Assembly: GCA_013151535.1 (NCBI GenBank)
Contig: JAADIC010000148.1
Span: 1-5,773 of the forward strand
Direction: 5' to 3'
Origin: Alphaproteobacteria bacterium
GTDB taxonomy: Bacteria > Pseudomonadota > Alphaproteobacteria > Rhodobacterales > Rhodobacteraceae
Length of the DNA stretch: 5,773 nucleotides
Both the position numbers and the translations under genes were made by a program. Below, piece after piece: positions 1 to 4,954 of this stretch (positions are counted from its first letter, which is position 1; the number at the start of each line of letters is the position of its first letter). The notes beneath the pieces are model-generated. The model had not been told where the DNA came from. It made no database searches and saw nothing but the letters and a program-made list of their open reading frames with translations.

Positions 1-304
1 GCTGACACGCTGATTGGAGGCATCAGCAAGGATGTTCTGCGCGGGGAAAAGGGCAAGGATCGGCTCGATGGGGGGGCTGGCAATGACTGGCTGATCGGCG
101 GTGGCAAGGCGGATACATTCGTGTTTGCTGCGGGCTATGATGCCGACCGGATCAAGGATTTCCAGATCGGTATCGACGGGCTCGAGTTCTCGGCCGCCTT
201 CGGGCTGAGTGCTGCGCAAGTGTTCGCACTGGCGGCGCAATCGGGCTCGGGCGTGCTGTTTGATATGGGCGGCGGTGACACGCTGACCCTGCTCAACACC
301 AATC
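1..304 (+). repeat. direct repeat: C-terminal module, copy A
   Basis: Bases 1-304 align without gaps to 2370-2673 (constant offset 2369). Bases 214-304 are identical to 2583-2673, a perfect 91-base match. Upstream differences are mostly third-position changes. The repeat is the shared 3' end of two tandem RTX paralogues. Confidence 0.9.
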
Positions 305-315
305 GGTGGATGTGA
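1..315 (+). CDS. RTX calcium-binding protein, C-terminal end only (copy A, 5' truncated by window)
   Basis: The reading frame is open from base 1 and ends at TGA 313-315, giving 104 visible residues. It starts inside Gly/Asp-rich RTX nonapeptides (GGAGND, GGGKAD types), then has the FVFAAGYDADRIKDF segment typical of the C-terminal end of type I secreted RTX proteins, and a hydrophobic tail with DTLTLLNTN. Over the first 101 residues it differs at only three positions from the C-terminus of copy B (ending at 2678). In this family, repeats bind calcium after export and the C-terminus carries the uncleaved secretion signal; the actual role of this protein is unknown. The frame ends with RWM, whereas a tail reading VTVSDIVIA plus stop sits in another frame immediately downstream (to 341), so the true C-terminus may have been lost by an indel. 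The first Met in this frame (310) is not a real start; the true start lies left of the window. Confidence 0.82.
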   Translation, partial: ADTLIGGISKDVLRGEKGKDRLDGGAGNDWLIGGGKADTFVFAAGYDADRIKDFQIGIDGLEFSAAFGLSAAQVFALAAQSGSGVLFDMGGGDTLTLLNTNRWM

Positions 316-321
316 CTGTCA

Positions 322-340
322 GCGATATCGTGATCGCCTG
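322..340 (+). repeat. short repeat: out-of-frame SDIVIA tail, copy A
   Basis: This 19-base element recurs at 2685-2703 (one mismatch) and 3541-3559 (one mismatch). Read in the frame that stops at TGA 339-341 it encodes DIVIA preceded by VTVS, which looks like the natural end of an RTX protein. The RTX frame of copy A stops before reaching it. It can fold a weak 5-bp hairpin, but has no T-run, so it is not called a terminator. Confidence 0.6.
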
Positions 341-386
341 AACAATCACAATCAATGCTGCGAGTTGGGCTTATTTAACTTTTTAT

Positions 387-394
387 GAGAGGGG
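387..394 (+). promoter_or_regulatory. ribosome binding site of copy B
   Basis: GAGAGGGG lies 6 bases before ATG 401, a good Shine-Dalgarno match that fixes this start. The surrounding 365-386 stretch is T-rich, but no convincing -35/-10 pair could be assigned. Confidence 0.7.
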
Positions 395-400
395 AAAATC

Positions 401-848
401 ATGATTATCAATTATTTCGGAGGCAACAACGCCTTTTTCAGCGACGCGTTTCTGGATGCGGGCGGTTATAACGTCACCGTCTCGTCGGCCACCGGCACCG
501 AGGTTGTGTTGGTGCAGGCCACCACCGGCCAACGCACCACGATCACCGGCACCGGGTTGGTGTTTGATGGCAACGGCGTGCTGGTCGAGGCCGGAACCAT
601 CACCGGCATCTCGTTTCAGGACAGCGGCCTAACCACACTTGCCACCTTCAGCGGTATGAGTTGGGACATGGGCCTGCTGCATCAGGCGCTGTTGGACGAG
701 GCGGCGGGGAATTCAACTGGTCTGAGCGCGTTGTTTGCGGGGCAAGTGAATGTGCTGGATTTGGGAGCGGCCATGGGGGTCGGCCCATCGGGGTTTTTCA
801 ACCTTTCGGGGATGGATGCCTATCTGATCAACAACACGACCGAGATAA
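401..848 (+). repeat. direct repeat: N-terminal module, copy B
   Basis: This aligns to 2761-3202 of copy C. The first 118 codons match without gaps (offset 2360), with 98 of 118 residues identical. Similarity continues more weakly, with a small gap, to about residue 150. After that the two genes are unrelated apart from general RTX character. Confidence 0.88.
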
Positions 849-2131
849 TCGGGAGCCCCGGGCCTGATTTTCTTAATGCTGCAAATAATAATCGCGGAAT
901 ACTGATAAGCGCCGGTGACGGAGATGACATTCTCTCAAGCGGTTCGGGCAACGATACCTTGAACGGTGAAGCAGGGAACGACACTCTGAAATCCAATGCA
1001 GGCGATGATACATTGAATGGTGGCGAAGGGAACGATATTCTCCAAGGTGGCTATGGTGATGATATTTTGAACGGTGGTGCCGGCGATGATACCCTGCAAG
1101 GGTTCTATGGAAACAACATTTTGAACGGCGGTGCTGGCGCAGATTGGCTGGCAGGTTATGTGGGTGTGGATATTCTGACCGGCGGTTCGGGTGCAGATAT
1201 ATTTAGCATTTTCTGGTTTGGCTATGCTGGCGACACAATTACAGACTTGGAAGCTGGAGAAACCATACAGATGACGGCGATCGGCGAAAGCGTGGAACCG
1301 TCATCCTGGACCGCAGTGACCGAGCGCAGCATCGCCACCACAATCGTTGGTGCCGACCTCAACTTAGGAGTCGATGTTGATGGCGATGGAACTACGGATG
1401 TGACTTTCACTCTGAGCGGATATGCAGGGATTGCGGGCAGCTTTGCGACGGTTATGCTGCCAGAATACACCTCATTTGGGTCCAACCTTAATAACTCCAC
1501 CGGGGGTCTCAGTCTGGAACTGTTTTTTGTACCTGATACCGGTATTATGCCTGTGTCAACGGGAGGGGCTGACAAGCTGTTTGGCACTTCTGGTTCCAAT
1601 ATTATGAGCGGCGCTTTCGGCGATGACATTATTAACGGGATGGGTGGAAATGACACTCTGAACGGCGATGACGGCAACGACCGTATGGTAGGCGGGTTGG
1701 GCAACGACATCTTGAATGGCGGGGCTGGAGCAGATTATCTGTTTGGTTCCGAAGGCAAAGACACCTTGAATGGCGATGGCGGTGATGATGGGCTTTACGG
1801 CGGGGCTGGCAAGGATGTGTTGGACGGCGGGGACGGCGCGGATCAAGTGCATGGAAATAACGGCAATGATCTTCTATGCGGTGGCATTGGTAGTGATTAT
1901 CTCTATGGCGGGCTGGGGGCTGATCGCATTTATGGAGGGAATGACAGTGATGTACTTTATGCAGGTCTGAAAATTATTGGCCAGGACACGTCCAGCAACT
2001 GGCTTTACGGCGAAGGCGGGAATGACACGCTGTTGGGTGACTATGGCATTGACCGACTGTCAGGCGGTGATGGTAACGACGACCTGCTTGGCTACCTCGG
2101 CAATGACTTGCTCTATGGCGGCCGCGAATGA
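401..2131 (+). CDS. RTX (hemolysin-type) calcium-binding protein, copy B, as read up to the frameshift stop
   Basis: ATG 401 follows a good ribosome binding site and is matched by the start of copy C. The frame gives 576 residues. Residues 1-150 form a non-RTX, Thr/Gly-rich, probably beta-structured N-terminal module shared with copy C; I do not know its function. Residues about 171-266 are RTX nonapeptides (GGAGDDTL type). Residues 262-290 resemble the closing motif of an RTX domain (GADIF, then DTITDLEAGETI). Residues 291-388 are a non-repetitive spacer containing DVDGDGTTD (325-333), an EF-hand-like acidic loop. A second RTX block begins at about 389 and is cut by TGA 2129-2131 after GGRE. 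There is no Sec signal peptide, fitting type I export. The family includes toxins, proteases, adhesins and S-layer-like proteins; no catalytic motif such as HExxH is visible, so a structural or adhesive role is a guess. Confidence 0.8.
   Translation: MIINYFGGNNAFFSDAFLDAGGYNVTVSSATGTEVVLVQATTGQRTTITGTGLVFDGNGVLVEAGTITGISFQDSGLTTLATFSGMSWDMGLLHQALLDEAAGNSTGLSALFAGQVNVLDLGAAMGVGPSGFFNLSGMDAYLINNTTEIIGSPGPDFLNAANNNRGILISAGDGDDILSSGSGNDTLNGEAGNDTLKSNAGDDTLNGGEGNDILQGGYGDDILNGGAGDDTLQGFYGNNILNGGAGADWLAGYVGVDILTGGSGADIFSIFWFGYAGDTITDLEAGETIQMTAIGESVEPSSWTAVTERSIATTIVGADLNLGVDVDGDGTTDVTFTLSGYAGIAGSFATVMLPEYTSFGSNLNNSTGGLSLELFFVPDTGIMPVSTGGADKLFGTSGSNIMSGAFGDDIINGMGGNDTLNGDDGNDRMVGGLGNDILNGGAGADYLFGSEGKDTLNGDGGDDGLYGGAGKDVLDGGDGADQVHGNNGNDLLCGGIGSDYLYGGLGADRIYGGNDSDVLYAGLKIIGQDTSSNWLYGEGGNDTLLGDYGIDRLSGGDGNDDLLGYLGNDLLYGGRE
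911..1198 (+). repeat. RTX nonapeptide block 1 of copy B
   Basis: A 27-base period encodes about ten Gly/Asp/Asn-rich nonamers (residues 171-266), for example GSGNDTLNG and GAGDDTLQG. Each repeat pair is expected to form a calcium-binding beta-roll turn. Several units are imperfect, for example one with GNN in place of GND and one with GVD. Confidence 0.85.
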
Positions 2132-2485
2132 CACCATGAACGGTGGTGACGATGACGACCTGCTGAATGGCGGGCGTGGCAATGACATCATGCATGGCGA
2201 CAACGGCAACGACACCCTGATCGGCGGCAAGGGCAACGATACCATGTATGGCGACCTTGGCGTTGACAACATGACCGGCGGCAAGGGCCGCGACATTATG
2301 TATGGCGGAGCTGGCGACGACATTCTGCAAGGCGACAGCGGCAAGGATCAGCTTTATGGCGGCGCGGGCGCGGATCAGCTTACGGGTGGCACCTCCAAAG
2401 ATGTTCTGCGCGGTGAGAAAGGCAAGGATCGCCTTGACGGCGGCGCTGGCAATGACTGGCTGATCGGCGGCGGTAAAGCCGATAC
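1565..2485 (+). repeat. RTX nonapeptide block 2 of copy B
   Basis: This longer run of 27-base-period units spans the frameshift at 2123-2127. Units before about 1970 use more AT-rich codons. After 2127 they are more GC-rich and rich in Lys (KGND, KGRD, KGKD), as in copy A. There is one irregular non-repeat interruption at about 1958-2005 (residues 520-535). Confidence 0.83.
2117..2131 (+). other. frameshift site in copy B
   Basis: The upstream frame reads Gly-Gly-Arg-Glu-stop. The downstream frame resumes with Asn-Asp-Thr at 2127. The expected consensus is Gly-Gly-Arg-Gly-Asn-Asp, which needs two additional bases after G2126, so a 2-base deletion is the simplest explanation. The break lies just after an 8-base GC-only palindrome at 2118-2125 (also a NotI recognition sequence), a context prone to indels and to sequencing error. 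No slippery heptamer for programmed shifting is visible. Confidence 0.75.
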
Positions 2486-2678
2486 ATTCGTGTTTGCGGC
2501 AGGTTATGATGCCGACCGGATCAAGGATTTCCAGATCGGGATTGACGGGCTGGAATTCTCGGCCGCCTTCGGGCTGAGCGCCGCGCAAGTGTTCGCACTG
2601 GCGGCGCAATCGGGCTCGGGCGTGCTGTTTGATATGGGCGGCGGTGACACGCTGACCCTGCTCAACACCAATCTGTGA
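2127..2678 (+). CDS. RTX calcium-binding protein, 3' part of copy B after the frameshift
   Basis: This frame carries about nine further RTX nonapeptides (GGRGND, DNGNDTL, GGKGND, GGAGDD, GGAGAD), then ADTFVFAAGYDADRIKDF and the hydrophobic C-terminal segment ending NTNL before TGA 2676-2678, 183 codons in total. It is the direct continuation of 401-2131. The frame is open back to ATG 1977, but that stretch overlaps the upstream RTX frame and is not RTX-like. ATG 2136 is the only sensible internal Met and has no Shine-Dalgarno sequence. Independent translation is therefore unlikely; if the frameshift is real, the product of copy B lacks its secretion end and should not be exported. The last 101 residues before NTNL match copy A almost completely. 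Confidence 0.75.
   Translation, partial: NDTMNGGDDDDLLNGGRGNDIMHGDNGNDTLIGGKGNDTMYGDLGVDNMTGGKGRDIMYGGAGDDILQGDSGKDQLYGGAGADQLTGGTSKDVLRGEKGKDRLDGGAGNDWLIGGGKADTFVFAAGYDADRIKDFQIGIDGLEFSAAFGLSAAQVFALAAQSGSGVLFDMGGGDTLTLLNTNL
2370..2673 (+). repeat. direct repeat: C-terminal module, copy B
   Basis: Gap-free partner of 1-304, including the perfect 91-base match 2583-2673. Protein identity is 98 of 101 residues. Confidence 0.9.
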
Positions 2679-2684
2679 CTGTCA

Positions 2685-2703
2685 GCGACATCGTGATCGC
2701 CTG
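2685..2703 (+). repeat. short repeat: out-of-frame SDIVIA tail, copy B
   Basis: Differs from 322-340 by one base. It is read as VSDIVIA plus stop (TGA 2702-2704) in the same frame relative to the RTX frame as in copy A. In A a 6-base insertion (relative to B) separates the RTX stop region from the tail, so the relative frame is conserved. Confidence 0.6.
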
Positions 2704-2747
2704 AGCCTTCACAACATCAGCAAACAGCCGCGATAAATCCGTACTTA

Positions 2748-2754
2748 GAAAGGA
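2748..2754 (+). promoter_or_regulatory. ribosome binding site of copy C
   Basis: GAAAGGA lies 6 bases before ATG 2761. The 82-base gap between B and C otherwise holds only the tail repeat; no clear promoter or terminator was found. Confidence 0.7.
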
Positions 2755-2760
2755 TTATTC

Positions 2761-3202
2761 ATGATTATCAATTATCTCGGCGGCAATCCAACATTCTTCA
2801 GCGACGCGTTTCTGGACGCGGGCGGCTATAACGTCAGCGTGGCCAGCGCCACCAGCACCGAAATTGTGCTGCTGCAGGCTTCCACCGGGCAGCGCACAAC
2901 GATCACCGGCACCGGGCTGGTATTTGACGGCAACGGTGCGCTGGTTGAGGCTGGAACGATTACCGGAATGGCATTTCAGGACAGCGTGCTGACGACACTG
3001 GCAACCTTCAGCGGCATGCGTTGGGACATGGCCGTGCTGCATCAGGCGCTGCTGGACGAGGCGGCGGGGAATTCGACCGGGCTGAACGCATTGTTTGTAG
3101 GGCAGGCCAACGAGTTGAACCTGTCAGGGATTATCGCGCCATCCACGTTTGTGTACGCGGGCATGGACCCTTATCTGCTGAACAATCTGACGACTCTTCC
3201 GG
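2761..3202 (+). repeat. direct repeat: N-terminal module, copy C
   Basis: Partner of 401-848. Strong similarity covers the first 118 codons and decays through GMDPYLLNN, the counterpart of GMDAYLINN in copy B. Confidence 0.88.
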
Positions 3203-3465
3203 GTGGAACTATTCAGAGCGCAATTCACCATACTGGCCGCAACAGGGGCGTCATCACCACAGAACGCGATGGGGGCACCCACATCCAAACCGGTAGCGGT
3301 ATCGACACGCTTAAAGGCGCAAGCCGGCATTCCGGTGCGGACGATTTCACAGGCGGAACAAAGGCCGAGATGTTTTACGGCTATTATGTCTTTGTCGAAG
3401 GCGACCTGCTTACCGATTACAAAAGACCGGGTACCGTTCGTTTGGTCGATATGGGCCCGGCATGA
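2761..3465 (+). CDS. short RTX-family paralogue with degenerate repeats (copy C)
   Basis: ATG 2761 has a good ribosome binding site and the same opening MIINY as copy B. The product is 234 residues, about one third of restored copy B. Residues 1-150 are the shared N-terminal module. Residues 170-205 hold only vestigial RTX-like units (TGSGIDTLKG, HSGADDFTGG). Residues 206-230 (AEMFYGYYVFVEGDLLTDY) resemble the closing motif of an RTX domain. The frame ends VDMGPA at TGA 3463-3465, where copies A and B have FDMGGGDTLTL, so the secretion-type C-terminus is missing and appears as eroded sequence downstream. There is no Sec signal. It is either a truncated, non-secreted remnant or a minimal variant; coding quality of the N-terminal half argues that it was recently functional. 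Confidence 0.75.
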   Translation: MIINYLGGNPTFFSDAFLDAGGYNVSVASATSTEIVLLQASTGQRTTITGTGLVFDGNGALVEAGTITGMAFQDSVLTTLATFSGMRWDMAVLHQALLDEAAGNSTGLNALFVGQANELNLSGIIAPSTFVYAGMDPYLLNNLTTLPGGTIQSAIHHTGRNRGVITTERDGGTHIQTGSGIDTLKGASRHSGADDFTGGTKAEMFYGYYVFVEGDLLTDYKRPGTVRLVDMGPA

Positions 3466-3559
3466 CCTCACCCTGTGCATCGCATCGGTTCTGGCGGCGA
3501 TTGATCCGCCGATGCACCTGCACTTTGGGCCGCAATGCCCGCGATATCTTGATCGCCTG
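3466..3559 (+). pseudogene. eroded 3' end of copy C
   Basis: The base string GATATGGGC (3448-3456) and the ACCCTG following it match the DMGGGDTLTL region of copies A and B. The tail element at 3541-3559 matches the SDIVIA tail with one mismatch. The spacing between these two landmarks is 60 bases in A and 93 in C, a difference of 33 (11 codons). The order and orientation are conserved, so this stretch is best read as the decayed C-terminus of copy C, now outside its open frame. Confidence 0.5.
3541..3559 (+). repeat. short repeat: SDIVIA-like tail, copy C relic
   Basis: Identical to 322-340 at 18 of 19 bases. The stop codon TGA that ends copies A and B is replaced here by TGT, so this frame runs on to about 3605. 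Confidence 0.6.
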
Positions 3560-3576
3560 TTTTCTGGCTGCGCCCA

Positions 3577-3606
3577 TTGACAGCCCCTTGAGGATGTGGC
3601 GGTAAT
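3577..3606 (+). promoter_or_regulatory. candidate sigma70 promoter for the nitrile hydratase operon
   Basis: A perfect TTGACA (3577-3582) is followed 18 bases later by GGTAAT (3601-3606, four of six matches to TATAAT). Transcription would start at about 3613 with a leader of about 20 bases carrying the ribosome binding site. This is a consensus match only. No operator or inducer-binding site was recognised. Confidence 0.38.
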
Positions 3607-3618
3607 TAGCCCGTCCCC

Positions 3619-3625
3619 AAGGAAA
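3619..3625 (+). promoter_or_regulatory. ribosome binding site of nitrile hydratase alpha
   Basis: AAGGAAA lies 7 bases before ATG 3633 and supports that start over any upstream codon. Confidence 0.65.
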
Positions 3626-3632
3626 GCCCGCC

Positions 3633-4253
3633 ATGCCTCATGACCACGATCACCCTCATTCTCTGTTGCCCTCGGACCCTGAACTGCGCGCCCGGGCGCT
3701 GGAAAGCATCCTTGTCGAAAAAGGGCTGGTCGATCCGGCGGCGCTGAACGAGCTGATTGATATCTATCAAAACAAGATCGGCCCGCAAAATGGTGCGGCA
3801 GTGGTGGCGCGGGCCTGGCTTGACCCCGATTTCAAGGCGCGCCTGCTCGAAAACGGCACCGATGCCATGGCCGAGCTTGGCTTTCAGGGCCGTCAAAGCG
3901 AACATATGGTGGCGGTTGAGAACACGCCGGCCCTGCACAACATGGTCGTTTGCACGCTCTGTTCCTGTTATCCTTGGGCGATCCTTGGTATCCCGCCAAG
4001 CTGGTATAAATCCGATGCCTATCGGTCGCGCGCTGTGCGCGAACCCCGTGCGGTGTTGGCGGAGTTCAAGGTTGATCTGCTGCCGGAGCAACAGGTGAAA
4101 GTCTGGGATTCCACCGCTGAAATCCGCTATCTGGTTTTACCCATGCGCCCTGCGGGGACTAAGGGGTGGGATCAGGCGGCGCTGGCTACGCTGGTCAACC
4201 GCAACTCGATGGTCGGTACCGCTTTGGCAGATCAGCCAAAGGCCAAGTCGTGA
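3633..4253 (+). CDS. nthA: nitrile hydratase alpha subunit, cobalt type
   Basis: The product (206 residues, usual length) is the metal-carrying subunit of nitrile hydratase, a cytoplasmic heteromeric enzyme that hydrates nitriles to amides. The metal site is C107-T108-L109-C110-S111-C112 (bases 3951-3968), within VCTLCSCYPW. Thr at the second position is the usual signature of non-corrin cobalt enzymes, iron enzymes having Ser. In the family, Cys110 and Cys112 are oxidised to sulfinic and sulfenic acids. Flanking family blocks are also present: ENTPALHNM before the site, PPSWYKSDAYRSR and EPRAVLAEF after it, and a WDSTAEIRYLVLP segment. The N-terminus MPHDHDHPHS is His/Asp-rich and could bind metal (inference). 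It is the first gene of a tightly coupled operon; its stop overlaps the beta start. Thiocyanate hydrolase gamma is similar but belongs with split beta-like subunits, which are absent here. Confidence 0.96.
   Translation: MPHDHDHPHSLLPSDPELRARALESILVEKGLVDPAALNELIDIYQNKIGPQNGAAVVARAWLDPDFKARLLENGTDAMAELGFQGRQSEHMVAVENTPALHNMVVCTLCSCYPWAILGIPPSWYKSDAYRSRAVREPRAVLAEFKVDLLPEQQVKVWDSTAEIRYLVLPMRPAGTKGWDQAALATLVNRNSMVGTALADQPKAKS
4238..4242 (+). promoter_or_regulatory. ribosome binding site of nitrile hydratase beta
   Basis: AAAGG lies 7 bases before GTG 4250. It is weak, and translation is probably helped by coupling to the overlapping alpha stop. Confidence 0.45.
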
Positions 4254-4954
4254 GCCGTATTCACGATATGGGCGGGCGGTTCGGCGAGGGTTCGGTGCCG
4301 GACATGGACGATAACGTGGTTTTTCACAGCGATTGGGAGGCCCGCGCCATGGCCAACACGGTACTGGCGGGCGGGCTTGGTGCGTGGAACATCGATGCTG
4401 GCCGCCATGCGCGTGAAAGCCTGATGCCGCGCGATTATGCGCGCTTCAGCTATTACGAAAAATGGCTGGCGGCACTGGCGAATATACTGGTGGCGCGCGG
4501 GGTGTTGAGCGAAGATGATCTGCGCCGCGCGCGCGATCTGGCCGAGGGGCGTGCGGGCAATGAACCTTCACCGCTGTCAGACACGGCCTTGCGCGCGGCG
4601 GATGTTCTGGCGGCGCAGCGCAAAATCACGCCTTATACCCGCGATGGCGGTGCGGCGGCGCATTTCAAGACCGGTGACAAGGTACGCACCGCTGACTATA
4701 GCCCGAACCATCGGGTGAAGGGCGGCCATACACGCCTTCCCGCCTACGCCATGGGGCGGGTCGGGACGGTGGTTCTGCTGCACGGAACCCATGTTTTGCC
4801 CGACAGCAATGCCCATTTTGAGGGTGAGGCCCCCGAGCCGCTTTACGGGGTGGAATTTGATGCAGCAACCCTGTGGGGCCGTGATGCCGACAACCCCGCC
4901 GACAAGGTGGTGCTGGATCTGTGGCAGAATTATTTGACGGCGGTGGAAGAATGA
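4250..4954 (+). CDS. nthB: nitrile hydratase beta subunit
   Basis: The start is GTG 4250, giving MSRIHDMGGR, the family's typical opening (xxIHDxGG). ATG 4166 in the same frame would add 28 residues overlapping alpha with no homology. GTGA 4250-4253 overlaps the alpha stop. The product has 234 residues, as usual for this subunit. Visible family blocks are WEARAMA (29-35), WNIDAGRHARE (46-56), FSYYEKWLAAL (66-76), GDKVRT (142-147), GHTRLPAYAMGRVG (159-172), GTHVLPDSNAH (179-189) and LYGVEFDAATLWG (198-210). Arg52 and Arg162 fall where the family has arginines that contact the oxidised cysteines of alpha, and Tyr68 and Trp72 match conserved active-site positions (from memory of cobalt enzymes, not aligned here). 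An intact, undivided beta supports nitrile hydratase over thiocyanate hydrolase. Confidence 0.95.
   Translation: MSRIHDMGGRFGEGSVPDMDDNVVFHSDWEARAMANTVLAGGLGAWNIDAGRHARESLMPRDYARFSYYEKWLAALANILVARGVLSEDDLRRARDLAEGRAGNEPSPLSDTALRAADVLAAQRKITPYTRDGGAAAHFKTGDKVRTADYSPNHRVKGGHTRLPAYAMGRVGTVVLLHGTHVLPDSNAHFEGEAPEPLYGVEFDAATLWGRDADNPADKVVLDLWQNYLTAVEE

Larger units (their letters stand above)
401..2678 (+). pseudogene. RTX calcium-binding protein locus, copy B, interrupted by one frameshift
   Basis: Two consecutive open frames together form one coherent RTX protein. The first ends at 2131. The second continues from 2127 in the +1 frame without breaking the nonapeptide rhythm. Restoring two bases in a Gly codon near 2126 gives a continuous product of about 759 residues: N-terminal module, RTX block 1, a non-RTX spacer, RTX block 2, and the same C-terminal secretion-type end as copy A. 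Whether the break is a real mutation or an assembly error cannot be told from one sequence. The parts are described separately as 401-2131 and 2127-2678. Confidence 0.72.

Noticed and set aside
322..340. Tail element as a rho-independent terminator or regulatory hairpin
   Set aside because: The possible stem is only 5 bp, is weakened in the 2685-2703 copy, and lacks a T-run, except for a short TTTT after the 3541 copy. A coding origin explains its recurrence better.
2117..2131. Programmed ribosomal frameshifting to join the two parts of copy B
   Set aside because: There is no slippery heptamer or evident downstream pseudoknot, and the required change (+1 or -2) next to a GC palindrome is better explained by a 2-base deletion or sequencing error.
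911..2485. Regular short repeats that might suggest a CRISPR or minisatellite array
   Set aside because: The 27-base periodicity is protein-coding (Gly/Asp nonapeptides) and degenerate at third positions; there are no identical repeats with unique spacers.
1974..2609. Long open frame on the minus strand opposite the RTX repeats
   Set aside because: It is a shadow created by the 27-base periodic Gly/Asp codons on the plus strand; the translation is a monotonous Ala/Val/His repeat with no start signal. The same holds for the minus-strand frames at 1222-1710, 1556-1852 and 2060-2344.
3410..3634. Possible small gene on the minus strand between copy C and nitrile hydratase
   Set aside because: The 74-residue translation is Arg-rich without recognised motifs, and the region is better explained as eroded copy C on the plus strand.
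4166..4249. Upstream ATG 4166 as the start of the beta subunit
   Set aside because: The 28 extra residues overlap the alpha reading frame and are unlike the family; GTG 4250 gives the expected opening IHDMGG and a 4-base overlap.
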